A model generated the notes under the pieces. That model did no database searches. It worked only from the letters and a program-made list of their open reading frames with translations, and had not been told where the DNA came from. Shown here piece by piece: positions 10,002 to 19,731 of a stretch of DNA of 64,000 bases (position 1 is its first letter; each line of letters starts with the position of its first letter). Made by a program: the position numbers and the translations under genes. The stretch lies in contig NZ_JADAQY010000002.1 in the NCBI RefSeq assembly GCF_015476335.1, forward strand, positions 186,386 through 250,385, given 5' to 3'. Origin of the DNA: Rickettsia endosymbiont of Cardiosporidium cionae. GTDB taxonomy: Bacteria > Pseudomonadota > Alphaproteobacteria > Rickettsiales > Rickettsiaceae.

Positions 10002-10631
10002 TTTGTATTGATCAGACATGATCTTAAATTACAATATCGTGTCTATAATACTCCGATATATTTAGGAATATTTTTATTATTCAATTCTGTAGCATCGGTT
10101 TTGATAATTACTCCTGATAGGTTAGAGGAATTGATCACTGCATTATTTATACTGTTTATTCCGATGCTGTTTCTTAATTTACAAAATATGTTAAAAACTG
10201 AGTTTCTTGATGGTTGCTTAGAGTTATTAATGGTTCATTTTACCCCTATAGAGATAGTTATATCTAAGTATATTGTATTATCTTTATATAATATTGTTGC
10301 TTTTTTTATATATATGTTGTTTTTTTATTTGGTTTTTTCTTTTACTTTATATAAGGTCCTTATTTTATATGTAATATCAGTATTATTGATTTTTGTAACT
10401 ATTTCTCTATTTTTACTATCCAGTTCAATTGAATGTTATTTTTCTGGTAGAAAAAATTATGTTTCACTTGTTATTATCCCTATTTTAATACCAAATATGA
10501 TCTTATCAGGCATACTAATAGATAGTGATAAGTTAAGTTATCTATTACTTATTATTAGTAGTAGTATGATTACTATACCAATAGCATTAGTTGGTTCTAG
10601 TTATTTAATAAAAAATATTTATAACATATAA
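9990..10631 (+). CDS. ccmB: Heme exporter protein CcmB
   Basis: A six-helix-type membrane protein of 213 aa from the ATG at 9990. CcmB is the permease of the CcmAB complex in system I cytochrome c maturation, which releases holo-CcmE. The N-terminus after the ATG (short polar stretch, then DLKLQYR) resembles other CcmB proteins, which is why I prefer this start. In-frame GTG codons at 9945, 9954, 9966 and 9978 would extend it by a Pro-Ser-Ser-Val repeat. It overlaps or abuts acnA and lies just upstream of petABC, whose cytochrome c1 needs heme attachment. No other ccm gene is in the window. Confidence 0.85.
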   Translation: MPSIFVLIRHDLKLQYRVYNTPIYLGIFLLFNSVASVLIITPDRLEELITALFILFIPMLFLNLQNMLKTEFLDGCLELLMVHFTPIEIVISKYIVLSLYNIVAFFIYMLFFYLVFSFTLYKVLILYVISVLLIFVTISLFLLSSSIECYFSGRKNYVSLVIIPILIPNMILSGILIDSDKLSYLLLIISSSMITIPIALVGSSYLIKNIYNI

Positions 10632-10741
10632 CATTATAAAATTAACTTGTGTTTACTATAATTATATGTGCTAAGTTAGAGAAATATGGTAATATCCAGT
10701 GTGTGAAGGTAGGTTAATTATTTAAGTGTCTGCAATATAGT

Positions 10742-11158
10742 TTGATCGTGTCCATAATAAGTTATATTATATCATTCATAGCTAAGATTTTTAAAAATCC
10801 TATGGTGTCTTTTGTATTTGGTATATTTGCCAAATGGTATATCGTAGTAGTGGTAACAGCAGTTGTTGTAGTGTTTTGGGTTTTTAAGGGGTTAGAGACA
10901 ACAGGGATATTAGGTGATATTTTTGGTAAATTATACTCTGTTACCAGTTATGCGAAATCGGTTGCGCGTTATTGCACTCCTAAAATTAAGAATTTGAATG
11001 ATTTTTTTTATTGTCTAGATAACCCAGCTGTATATGTGGAATCAGATTCAGAAAAAGAACTTAATTCTTTAATAAATAAGGCAATATCTGCTGAATCAAT
11101 TAACAAATTGTTAGAAAAACAAGAAAATGAGCTTTCAAATGATCCTTATTCAAACTGA
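10742..11158 (+). CDS. Small membrane protein of unknown function upstream of petA
   Basis: 138 aa from a TTG codon; a GTG two codons later (10748) is equally possible and neither has a clear Shine-Dalgarno site. The N-terminal half is hydrophobic, with one segment around residues 3-17 and a strong Val-rich helix around residues 33-47. The C-terminal half is polar and charged with predicted helix. It sits 110 bp after ccmB and 43 bp before petA, so it may be co-transcribed with the bc1 genes. I do not recognise the family. Confidence 0.6.
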   Translation: MIVSIISYIISFIAKIFKNPMVSFVFGIFAKWYIVVVVTAVVVVFWVFKGLETTGILGDIFGKLYSVTSYAKSVARYCTPKIKNLNDFFYCLDNPAVYVESDSEKELNSLINKAISAESINKLLEKQENELSNDPYSN

Positions 11159-11201
11159 ATCAATTATTAATTCTGATTTATTTTTAAAATAATTATTGTA
11201 T

Positions 11202-11711
11202 ATGGAGTTAGATAGAAGAGATTTTATTGTATTAACAGCTACTGGCATGGTCGCTATAGGGGCTCTTTGTACTATTTGGCCTTTAGTGGATTCTATGAAT
11301 CCTGCTGCAGATATATTAGCAATATCAGAAATAGAAGTAGATTTATCTAGTATCCTTGCCGGAGAGAGTTTAACGGTGAAATGGCAAGGCAAACCAGTAT
11401 TTATTAAGCATAGAAAAAAATCTGAAATTCATGAGGCAGAGATATCTAGGTTAGATAAGTTGATTGATCCGGAATATGATAGCAATAGGGTAAAAGAAGG
11501 CCATAGTCAATGGTTGATTGTAATAGGTATATGTACCCATTTAGGGTGTATACCTGTAGCAAATAAGGGGGATTATATGGGAGGATGGTTTTGCCCTTGC
11601 CACGGTTCACACTATGATAGCTCTGGTAGAATAAGAAAAGGTCCTGCACCTAAAAATTTAATAGTACCTCCGTATAATTTTATTAATGATAATAAAGTTA
11701 GAATTGGTTAA
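11202..11711 (+). CDS. petA: Ubiquinol-cytochrome c reductase iron-sulfur (Rieske) subunit
   Basis: 169 aa from ATG 11202 (an upstream in-frame TTG at 11196 is less likely). The start reads MELDRRDF, a twin-arginine motif followed by one hydrophobic helix that both exports and anchors the protein. The Rieske cluster ligands are intact: CTHLGC and CPCHGSHYD, binding the [2Fe-2S] centre on the periplasmic side of complex III. It is separated by one base from petB, and petC follows, giving the normal petABC operon. Confidence 0.97.
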   Translation: MELDRRDFIVLTATGMVAIGALCTIWPLVDSMNPAADILAISEIEVDLSSILAGESLTVKWQGKPVFIKHRKKSEIHEAEISRLDKLIDPEYDSNRVKEGHSQWLIVIGICTHLGCIPVANKGDYMGGWFCPCHGSHYDSSGRIRKGPAPKNLIVPPYNFINDNKVRIG

Positions 11712-11712
11712 A

Positions 11713-12954
11713 ATGGCTGATGATCATAAAAATAATAATCTTGCAAATATGGGATTAAGAGAATCTAGTGCAGTAACTAATAAAAAGGCTAATAACTCAA
11801 TTATTGCATGGATCAATTATCGCTTGCCTATTTTCTCATTTTTAGAGCATTTCACTCACTATAAAACTCCCAGGAATTTGCATTATATGTGGAATTTAGG
11901 TTCTATTGCTGGTCTTGGTTTGGTGATACAGATTATTACAGGGATATTGTTAGCTATGCATTATACTCCTCACGTTGATCATGCGTTTTTGAGCGTTGAA
12001 AAAATTATGAGAGATGTTAATTATGGCTGGTTAATACGTTATACACATGCAGTTGGTTCCTCAATGTTTTTTACTGCTACTTATTTGCACATACTTAGGG
12101 GGCTTTATTATGGTTCTTACAAAGCTCCTAGAGAATTATTATGGCATATAGGATTAATTATTTTTCTTACTATGATGGCAACCGCATTTATGGGGTATGT
12201 TTTACCTTGGGGGCAAATGAGTTATTGGGGGGCAACTGTCATCACTAACTTGTTTTCTGCTATTCCTATAATAGGTGAAAGTATAGTATCTTGGCTTTGG
12301 GGAGGGTTTGCTGTTGATAATCCTACACTAAATAGATTTTTTGCTTTACATTATTTACTGCCTTTTATTTTAGTGTTTTTAGTATTACTACATATATGGG
12401 CGTTGCATACACATGGTTCTAATAATCCTACCGGTAAAAAACTAGATGATAAAGATATGATACCATTTCATCCTTATTACACTGTGAAGGATCTTTTTGG
12501 TTTTGGTGTATATCTTCTGATATTTGCATATTTTGTGTTTTATCAACCTAATTTAATGGGGCATCCAGATAATTATATACCTGCTAATCCGATGGTGACT
12601 CCTTTACATATAGTGCCTGAATGGTATTTTTTACCGTTCTATGCAATATTAAGAGCTATACCCTCAAAATTAGGAGGTGTTATCGCTATGTTTGGTAGTA
12701 TAGTAGTTTTATTTTTTCTGCCTTGGATTGATAAATCAAAAATCAGAACTACTAGTAATAGGCCAATATATAGGTGGATGTTTTGGTTTTTTTTATTAGA
12801 TTGTTTGATTTTAGGGTATATTGGAGGCATGCCAGCAGAGGAACCTTATATACTTATTAGTAGGTTGGCTTCTGCGTATTATTTTTTTCATTTCTTAATA
12901 ATATTACCTATTGTTTCTTATAGTGAGAAAAATATAGAACATTTATTTGAGTAA
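11713..12954 (+). CDS. petB: Cytochrome b subunit of the bc1 complex
   Basis: 413 aa starting at ATG 11713, one base after the petA stop; an upstream in-frame ATG at 11686 inside petA is less plausible. The protein is highly hydrophobic and has the cytochrome b hallmarks: heme-binding His pairs in the second and fourth helices ([13 protein letters not shown] region and [11 protein letters not shown] region), the [13 protein letters not shown]o motif and the [10 protein letters not shown] motif. It oxidises ubiquinol within complex III. The N-terminus carries about 25 extra polar residues before the first conserved block. Confidence 0.97.
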   Translation: MADDHKNNNLANMGLRESSAVTNKKANNSIIAWINYRLPIFSFLEHFTHYKTPRNLHYMWNLGSIAGLGLVIQIITGILLAMHYTPHVDHAFLSVEKIMRDVNYGWLIRYTHAVGSSMFFTATYLHILRGLYYGSYKAPRELLWHIGLIIFLTMMATAFMGYVLPWGQMSYWGATVITNLFSAIPIIGESIVSWLWGGFAVDNPTLNRFFALHYLLPFILVFLVLLHIWALHTHGSNNPTGKKLDDKDMIPFHPYYTVKDLFGFGVYLLIFAYFVFYQPNLMGHPDNYIPANPMVTPLHIVPEWYFLPFYAILRAIPSKLGGVIAMFGSIVVLFFLPWIDKSKIRTTSNRPIYRWMFWFFLLDCLILGYIGGMPAEEPYILISRLASAYYFFHFLIILPIVSYSEKNIEHLFE

Positions 12955-12966
12955 GATATATTTAAT

Positions 12967-13785
12967 TTGTGTTTTTATTATAAAATAATTGGATTTTATG
13001 TTGTGTGCAATAGAGTTTTTTTTAATTTTGTAGTGATTTTACTAGTAATTTGTAGTGCTAACAATAGTTTCGGTAATAGTGGTGATAGTAAAATGTTACC
13101 AAATAAAAGAGTGGTTTGGCCTTTTGAAGGTGTTTTAGGTAGTGTTGATAGGCAATCTGCCCAAAGGGGAGCTCAGGTGTATTTTGAGGTTTGTTCTGTG
13201 TGTCATGGATTAGATTATTTATATTATCGTAACTTAAAAGATATAGGTTTTACTGAAAATGAAATATCAGCATTAAGTAAGTCTTATAAAATTATTGATG
13301 GCCCTAATGATACAGGAGAAATGTTTGAAAGAAGTGCCTTACCATCTGATAGAATAGTACCACCATTCCCGAATGCTGAGGCAGCAAAAATGGCTAATAA
13401 TGGCGCATTGCCTCCGGATTTGTCACTCATTGTAAAATCTAGACCCGATGGAGCAAATTATTTGTTCTCATTATTGACTGGGTATCTTGAACCTCCAAAA
13501 GATTATATATTGAGTGAAGGATTATCTTATAACCCTTATTTTGAAGGATCACAAATAGCAATGCCAGAGCCATTAATGGATGATCAGGTGAAATTTATTG
13601 ATGGTACAAATGCAACAGTAGAACAGATGGCGCGTGATGTAACTATTTTTCTCCAGTGGGCTGCTGAGCCTGAAATGGAACATCGTAAATCTTTAGGGTT
13701 AAAGGTGGTTTTGTATTTGATGATCTCTACTTTAGTGTTTTATATAGCTAAGAATACAATATGGGCTAGACTCACTAAAGTATAA
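12967..13785 (+). CDS. petC: Cytochrome c1
   Basis: 272 aa as called from TTG 12967; an in-frame GTG at 13003 gives a shorter 260-aa form and would start nearer the signal peptide. A hydrophobic export segment is followed by the covalent heme site CSVCH near residue 77. The axial methionine probably lies in the region around AMPEPLMDDQ, and a C-terminal transmembrane anchor ends the protein. It transfers electrons from the Rieske protein to soluble cytochrome c. It closes the petABC operon and converges on ispB with only an 18-bp gap. Confidence 0.93.
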   Translation: MCFYYKIIGFYVVCNRVFFNFVVILLVICSANNSFGNSGDSKMLPNKRVVWPFEGVLGSVDRQSAQRGAQVYFEVCSVCHGLDYLYYRNLKDIGFTENEISALSKSYKIIDGPNDTGEMFERSALPSDRIVPPFPNAEAAKMANNGALPPDLSLIVKSRPDGANYLFSLLTGYLEPPKDYILSEGLSYNPYFEGSQIAMPEPLMDDQVKFIDGTNATVEQMARDVTIFLQWAAEPEMEHRKSLGLKVVLYLMISTLVFYIAKNTIWARLTKV

Positions 13786-13803
13786 TTATTGGGTGTTTTA
13801 TGT

Positions 13804-14793
13804 TTAGTAGATTCTATCAGTGATGTAGTCTACAATTTGTAATAAGTATTGTTTATATATATTATCATCATTGATATTTAATTTATTGATACCAGACTTT
13901 GCCTGATTCTTCATAAGAGTTAATTTATTATGAATTGTTTCTTTAATTTTCAGGGTATATAATTTTTCTTGAACCCATCGCAAATCAACCTCTGATTTAT
14001 TACCTTCTAACATTATTTCTAACAATGTTTTTTTGTCATTAGGTTTAGCAATTTGATATAGTGTAATTATTGGTAATGTTATTTTTCCTTCTTTGAAATC
14101 TTGTCCTATATTTTTACCAATATCTGAGCTTTCACCGCAATAGTCCAATATATCATCTGTAATTTGAAAAATCATCCCTAGTAATAGGCCATAGGTTTTC
14201 ATAATATCATGGTGTTTTTCTGATTGTTTTGTAATAATGGATCCAGTTTCGCAAGCAGCACTAAATAATTGAGCAGTTTTTGACTGAATAATCTTATAGT
14301 AATCATCTTTATCTAACATTTCTTTTAGTTGTAGCTTTGCCAATTGTTGTACTTCACCCCTTATGATAATAGAAGAAGTTTCTGCTAATAAAGATAATAT
14401 TTTTATTGATTTAGTTGAAACCAAAAAATTGAATGATTGGCTTAATAAAAAGTCTCCTACTAATATGCTAGCATTGTTCCCCCAGATTATATTTGCTGAA
14501 GGCAAGAATCTCCTTACAGTACCTTCGTCTATTACATCATCATGTAGTAGAGTTGCTATGTGCATTGATTCAATAGCTGCTGCTATTAGTATATGATCTG
14601 ATCCTTCATAGTTAAACATTTTAGATGTAAGTATATGTAGGATAGATCTTATTTTTTTACCTCCTGAATTTATTATGTGTTCTCCTATGGATTTGATTAA
14701 CTCTTCTTTCAGATTATAACTATTCAACATAGCAGTATGGATTTTTTGTAAATCATCATCTAGCGCTTGTTGTATATCAGTGATAATATGCAT
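13804..14793 (-). CDS. ispB: Trans-polyprenyl diphosphate synthase (octaprenyl type)
   Basis: 329 aa with both aspartate-rich motifs of long-chain trans-prenyltransferases: the first, DDVID, at residues 85-89 followed by RR at 94-95, and the second, DDILD, at 213-217. Such enzymes condense isopentenyl diphosphate onto an allylic primer to make the quinone side chain. In this window it is a consumer of the isopentenyl diphosphate that the mevalonate genes at 48.5-55.9 kb would make. The exact chain length cannot be read from sequence alone. It is convergent with petC, whose complex uses the quinone. Confidence 0.93.
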   Translation of the reverse strand: MHIITDIQQALDDDLQKIHTAMLNSYNLKEELIKSIGEHIINSGGKKIRSILHILTSKMFNYEGSDHILIAAAIESMHIATLLHDDVIDEGTVRRFLPSANIIWGNNASILVGDFLLSQSFNFLVSTKSIKILSLLAETSSIIIRGEVQQLAKLQLKEMLDKDDYYKIIQSKTAQLFSAACETGSIITKQSEKHHDIMKTYGLLLGMIFQITDDILDYCGESSDIGKNIGQDFKEGKITLPIITLYQIAKPNDKKTLLEIMLEGNKSEVDLRWVQEKLYTLKIKETIHNKLTLMKNQAKSGINKLNINDDNIYKQYLLQIVDYITDRIY

Positions 14794-15102
14794 AATATAT
14801 AAGATTTAATTTTACTTTAATATGAAGAATGATAAAGATATAGAATCTATATTCTGTAACATGAATTTTAAAAATTGTTATCAGTTTGTTTGCTCATGTT
14901 ATGCAGTTTACTGCAGCTCTTAATTTAGAAGTTTTAAATTCATCCATCAATTATTCTATTATTTAACAATAAAATATGCTGGTTAGCTGTTAAGATATGA
15001 ATCATATGTTTCTATTTTTTATAGAGAAGCAATGTTAATAACAAAGTTATTTCCGCACTGAATTATCAACACGAATCTTCTTTTTATATTACCAAGTTGA
15101 GT
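14794..15102. other. Intergenic region between ispB and metG
   Basis: 309 bp of AT-rich DNA. It holds stop codons in all frames, no convincing small gene, tRNA or terminator. A single DnaA-box-like word (TTATCAACA near 15064) has a mismatch and stands alone. It probably contains the ispB promoter, which I cannot place with confidence. Confidence 0.5.
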
Positions 15103-16647
15103 TTATAGCCGTTGAAAAATAATCTGAGGCTCAGAAATTTTTGTATTATATTTCAGTGCAAATTTGTAATTTAGATGTTGTATTTTGCGTTCATTTTTTG
15201 GGACTGATATCTGATTCAATATTACTTCTGCAAATTTTGGAGTAAACGCTTGCATCACTATACATACACATCTAATTAATTCTAACAATTGATAAATCAC
15301 CAAATTCATATCTGAAATCTTATTATGTTTTTTTAATTTCCAAGGCTCTTTATTATCTATAAATTTATTACCAAGTTCAACAATTCCTAGTATATACTCT
15401 AATATGGTATCTACTTTATAATTTGTAATTAGTTCTTCCAAATTCGATAAATATTTACCTACTTGTGTTAGTAATTCTTTGTTATATATCTCTGTAATAC
15501 TATATTCTAGAATTTCTGGTATAGCTTGATTACAATTATTATATGCAAATACGCATGTTCTATGAATTAAATTTCCTATCTTGTTAACTAATTCTGTATT
15601 ATTCATTAAGAGTATTTTATTTTTAGAATAATCTCCATCATTACCTAAAGAAATCCCTCTTATCATGAAATACCTAACTAAATCTATACCAAAATTTTCT
15701 AACAATTCACATGGATCAATGACGTTACCTAAAGATTTAGAAATCTTTTGCCCCTCATTTGTCCACCAACCATGAGAAAATATTGTTTTAGGCAGTGCTA
15801 TTTTAGCAGACATAAGAAATGCTGGCCAGTAGATAGCATGAAATTTTAGTATATCTTTTCCTATTATATGTAAATTTGCTGGCCAATATTTATAGAATAA
15901 TGATGCATCTTCTGTACCATAGTTTAAAGCAGATATATAGTTTGTAAGTGCGTCTAGCCACACGTATATGACGTGACTGATATCATTAGGGACCTTTATA
16001 CCCCACTTTAGTTTTAGTCTAGAAATTGATAAATCATTTAACCCGGATTTAACAAAATTTTTTACTTCATTCATGTATTGTTTAGGTTTAATAAAATCTG
16101 GATTACTGTCGTAAAACTTAATTAATGCATCTTGCCATTTAGATAATGCAAAGAAATAACTAGTTTCTTCTAACCATTCTACTGTTGATCCTGTAGGAGC
16201 CAATCCATTATTATCCAATTCTGTTACGTTATAAAAAGATTCATCTCTTAGGGAGTACCATCCTTTATATTTTCCGAGATATATATCTCCGTTATCTAAA
16301 AGTTTCTTCCAAAGAGATTGGACAGTATTTTTATGTCTTTCTTCTGTTGTTCTGATAAAATCTGTATTTGTTATATCAAAATCCTTGGTTAATTTCTTAA
16401 AAAATTCTGAATTTTCTGTAACAAAATCATAAGTCTTTTTCCCTGATTCAGTAGCAGATTTTAGAATTTTTTGTCCGTGTTCATCTGTCCCTGTTAAAAA
16501 CAATACTTCTTTATTTTGCATCCTCATCAATCTAGCTATTACATCTGCAATTATACAACTGTATAAATGTCCTATATGCGGTTTATCATTCACGTAAAAT
16601 ATAGGAGTAGTAATGTAAAAAGAATTACTTTTATTTAGGTTTTGCAT
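15103..16647 (-). CDS. metG: Methionyl-tRNA synthetase
   Basis: 514-aa class I aminoacyl-tRNA synthetase charging tRNA-Met. The HIGH signature is PHIGH at residues 23-27 and the KMSKS loop is KISKSLGN near residue 300. The catalytic core lacks the four-cysteine zinc knuckle of the E. coli enzyme, and there is no C-terminal tRNA-binding extension, so it is the shorter alphaproteobacterial form. It is last in a minus-strand block, 7 bp after the AEC transporter gene. Confidence 0.97.
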   Translation of the reverse strand: MQNLNKSNSFYITTPIFYVNDKPHIGHLYSCIIADVIARLMRMQNKEVLFLTGTDEHGQKILKSATESGKKTYDFVTENSEFFKKLTKDFDITNTDFIRTTEERHKNTVQSLWKKLLDNGDIYLGKYKGWYSLRDESFYNVTELDNNGLAPTGSTVEWLEETSYFFALSKWQDALIKFYDSNPDFIKPKQYMNEVKNFVKSGLNDLSISRLKLKWGIKVPNDISHVIYVWLDALTNYISALNYGTEDASLFYKYWPANLHIIGKDILKFHAIYWPAFLMSAKIALPKTIFSHGWWTNEGQKISKSLGNVIDPCELLENFGIDLVRYFMIRGISLGNDGDYSKNKILLMNNTELVNKIGNLIHRTCVFAYNNCNQAIPEILEYSITEIYNKELLTQVGKYLSNLEELITNYKVDTILEYILGIVELGNKFIDNKEPWKLKKHNKISDMNLVIYQLLELIRCVCIVMQAFTPKFAEVILNQISVPKNERKIQHLNYKFALKYNTKISEPQIIFQRL

Positions 16648-16654
16648 TATGTAA

Positions 16655-17581
16655 TTACCTGAATAAATATAGTAAGATTGATAATGAGAAAATAGAAAAT
16701 ATGGTAGAAAATGTTATAGTGGATGACATAGTTTCTACATCTCCATTTAATTGTCTAGATAAAATGACAGCAGAACTAGAGCACGGCATGCAACTGAACA
16801 GCAATCCTACTAGATTCACTATACCATTCACAGACATCAGCTTCATAGTAATATACGTAATGATGGGTAACAAGCATAATTTTGTTAATGATGTACATAT
16901 TACTTGCTTATAATATTTTTTATTAATTTTAAATTTTAGGCTTGCTCCTATTACCATCATACTAATTGTCAATGCAGAATTTGTTATATGTGTTATAGTT
17001 TTTTTGATCCCAATATTTATTTCAATTTCAAAATACAAGAATAATACAGCTATTAAACTGGATACAATCATAGGATTGGTAATGATAGATCGTATTATTA
17101 CTAATAATTGCTGTCTCTTATTTATGTGACTATTCATAGTATAAAAATTAAACATAATAATGGCAGAAATATTAACGAATACTACCATATATGGAGCTAT
17201 TATAGATATAATAGCTAAACCTTCATCTCCTAATAATGCTGTGCCTAAACCGAATAGAATATAATTATTATATCTGACACATCCTTGAAATACTGAGCTG
17301 AATTGTATTTTATCGTAACCAGTTTTATACCTGTGTAACATAAGTATTGCAGCAATTATTAGTACAGATATCATCAGTGATATGATTAATTTTGTTATTT
17401 CTGAAGGGCATATAGATAATTTCAGAATATTTTCAAAAAGAACCATAGGAAAAACAAGGTAAAAAGATAACTTTTCAAGACCTCGCCAAAACTCATCAGA
17501 TTTTAACCAGTTTCTCTTTATAACACTTCCTAAAAATGCTATCAAAAATATCGGTAGAACAGTATAGAATATATCCAACAT
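16655..17581 (-). CDS. AEC-family (auxin efflux carrier-like) transporter
   Basis: 308 aa with about ten hydrophobic helices and the AEC architecture of two five-helix halves. The family exports or takes up small organic anions such as malonate or malate; the substrate cannot be inferred here. The C-terminal region has the typical PCSSSAVILSRQ stretch. It lies 7 bp upstream of metG and 71 bp downstream of the RDD gene on the same strand, so all may share a transcript. Confidence 0.85.
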   Translation of the reverse strand: MLDIFYTVLPIFLIAFLGSVIKRNWLKSDEFWRGLEKLSFYLVFPMVLFENILKLSICPSEITKLIISLMISVLIIAAILMLHRYKTGYDKIQFSSVFQGCVRYNNYILFGLGTALLGDEGLAIISIIAPYMVVFVNISAIIMFNFYTMNSHINKRQQLLVIIRSIITNPMIVSSLIAVLFLYFEIEINIGIKKTITHITNSALTISMMVIGASLKFKINKKYYKQVICTSLTKLCLLPIITYITMKLMSVNGIVNLVGLLFSCMPCSSSAVILSRQLNGDVETMSSTITFSTIFSIFSLSILLYLFR

Positions 17582-17652
17582 TACTTAATTAAACTCTTGT
17601 GAGACGGATTATATGAATAAACAATATTATACTATTTGCTTATTTAAGAAAT

Positions 17653-18147
17653 TTATCTTTGTACAACTATTGTGTTAGCAAATTTATCATGTAGCCCTTG
17701 TGTTTTTTTATCATAAAGCATTACAAATATATTGATCAAAAATAGAGGATACATTACTATCCTCTTCATACATTGAACTTTAGTAGTGTTTTTATAGTTC
17801 TTAGCATCCAATATCTTCATATTAAAAAGCAATTTTCCAAGAGTAGTACTGAAATACATCAAAAACAATCCAGAGTAAAGCATAAATATTGACATATTTA
17901 ACATAATATTGAATAAAGTTTCACGTACTATATGTGTTATATCAATGTTCGATAACATGTTTTCTAACATATGATGTTTGTTAGTATCATGTGAATATTT
18001 CTTATTTATATATTCAGTAATTTTTGGTTCGTAATTTATAGCAAAAGCCTTCATTAGCACTAGCGTTATCATATTGCAAATTAATAGATCTATAGATACT
18101 GCCAATATACGAGATAAAAATTTTGAGTAAACAATTTGCTTTTTCAT
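17653..18147 (-). CDS. RDD-family membrane protein
   Basis: 164 aa with three hydrophobic segments. The first helix begins with SRILAVSIDLLIC, which retains the Arg and Asp of the RDD domain, and the second conserved block TLGKLLFNMKIL with the following basic stretch is also typical. Function of RDD proteins is poorly defined; some act in ion transport. It is part of the minus-strand block between the MFS and AEC transporter genes. Confidence 0.8.
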   Translation of the reverse strand: MKKQIVYSKFLSRILAVSIDLLICNMITLVLMKAFAINYEPKITEYINKKYSHDTNKHHMLENMLSNIDITHIVRETLFNIMLNMSIFMLYSGLFLMYFSTTLGKLLFNMKILDAKNYKNTTKVQCMKRIVMYPLFLINIFVMLYDKKTQGLHDKFANTIVVQR

Positions 18148-18192
18148 TAAATAACCAATATCTATTATGTTCTTAGACTTCTGAGAATTATA

Positions 18193-19389
18193 CTATTTCT
18201 TATCCTCAAATAAAATGATTTTTAAGGTAATCAATATAAAAAATGTAATTATTGAAACCTCTAATGATATCACTAATGCAATCGTTAACATGGTACCATT
18301 GTATAAGTATCCAGTGATTATAACAAATATAGCAGAAACTAGAGCTCGTAGCGTGAATAGGGATGACGATATTGTACCCTTGATACTAGGAGCAATCTCT
18401 AAGGTTTTAGTTAAAAGAATTGGGTATATAATTGCATCAGCAGCAGAAAACGCTACCATAGCTGCCGTGATGAAGGATGCTTGTTGTATATCAATTATGC
18501 CTAAATATAACATTGCAAGACATGACACTACTGTTAGTATTGTAGAATAAATTACTGTTTTTTTTTCTCCAAAGTAATTTACTACAGTGTTTACATATAT
18601 ACTTACTAAAGAAAATGCAAGTATTATTACAGCTTGGTGAATGGTATAGTGTATTGTAGAAAGTTTAAATGTGGTAGTATATAGAAATGTTGCACAAGAT
18701 ATGAAAGTCAGATATGACGAAAAATACATAGACATTATTAGGGATGTAGATATGAATTTTTTATTTAGGAATAATAATTTATAGTCATTTAGCATTTCTT
18801 GAATTGAAAATCTTTTATATATATTTTTGGTTTCTGGTAGTGCAATCAAAAGTATTATGCACGAGATGAATGATATAATAGCTATAAATGAATAATTGCC
18901 TCTCCAACCAATAAATTCATTAATGATACCTCCTATTATAGGTGCTATTGCGGTAAACACATGTACTAATGAGTTGATCTGACTTATTATATGTGTAGAT
19001 TTTCTACCTGAATATATATCCGCTATTATTGCGAATGTTATTATTGTTGATGTACTAGAACCACACCCCTCTATAAACCTAGATATCAATAATACTGTAA
19101 TAGATTCAGCAAATACACAGCCTAGTGCTCCTAACAGCATTATGATATTACCAATTATCATAATCTTTCTTCTACCGAATGATTCAGAAATAGGGCCAAT
19201 AAATATGCTAGATATGAAAAATCCTAAAAAATCTAATGACATGGTCATTTGAATCATTTTATCAGACGTATTAAAATACTCGGACATTACAGCAAAGCTT
19301 GGGACAGAAATATCTACTTCAACACAGGGAGGAATTAATGATATTGCGAGTATTAATGGTAGATATCTTATTTCTACTGGTTTATACAT
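18193..19389 (-). CDS. MFS transporter, Bcr/CflA type
   Basis: 398 aa with twelve hydrophobic segments. The MFS loop 2-3 signature is GPISESFGRRK near residue 60, and the fourth-helix RFIEGCGSS motif is characteristic of Bcr/CflA drug:H+ antiporters. The N-terminus (PLILAISLIPPCVEVDISVPS) keeps the typical Pro and Asp residues of that subfamily. Rickettsiales often carry several such transporters; the natural substrate is unknown. It is the first gene of the minus-strand block ending with metG. Confidence 0.9.
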   Translation of the reverse strand: MYKPVEIRYLPLILAISLIPPCVEVDISVPSFAVMSEYFNTSDKMIQMTMSLDFLGFFISSIFIGPISESFGRRKIMIIGNIIMLLGALGCVFAESITVLLISRFIEGCGSSTSTIITFAIIADIYSGRKSTHIISQINSLVHVFTAIAPIIGGIINEFIGWRGNYSFIAIISFISCIILLIALPETKNIYKRFSIQEMLNDYKLLFLNKKFISTSLIMSMYFSSYLTFISCATFLYTTTFKLSTIHYTIHQAVIILAFSLVSIYVNTVVNYFGEKKTVIYSTILTVVSCLAMLYLGIIDIQQASFITAAMVAFSAADAIIYPILLTKTLEIAPSIKGTISSSLFTLRALVSAIFVIITGYLYNGTMLTIALVISLEVSIITFFILITLKIILFEDKK

Positions 19390-19731
19390 ATATTTTATTG
19401 ATTTTAGCTCGATTATACTAAAGATAGAAGCATCAATTAACGTCTTACTTAGATAAATTTGTAATACTTAAGAATCTGTATCTGCTGAATTTTATTTTTT
19501 TTCTAATACAGTAACTATTTCACTTATGTGATTAAAACAAATGCGCTTAGAGTCAGCAGTTAACTCCAGTGTTGCTTATTATAGAGTAATATATGTTGAT
19601 AACAAGTATTTTCTAATTAAATTGGTATACTGCTTTCAAACATACTATTGCAGTTTTATTACTAGATTTTAATATATTATTATGATATATTAAATTAATA
19701 TTTATTAATATTAATGCAATAAAGGTGTGTT
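19390..19731. other. Divergent intergenic region between MFS gene and the 836-aa gene
   Basis: 342 bp, very AT-rich. A 9-bp AT-only inverted repeat (ATTAATATT at 19694-19702 and AATATTAAT at 19707-19715, 4-nt loop) lies just before the ribosome binding site AAAGGTG of the downstream gene. A TATACT word near 19626 could be a -10 box, but its -35 partner is weak. No small gene or RNA is evident. Confidence 0.5.

Noticed and set aside
13786..13803. Terminator between convergent petC and ispB
   Set aside because: Only 18 bp with no inverted repeat.
14990..15080. Possible replication origin between ispB and metG
   Set aside because: Only one imperfect DnaA-box-like word; no cluster or ordered repeats.
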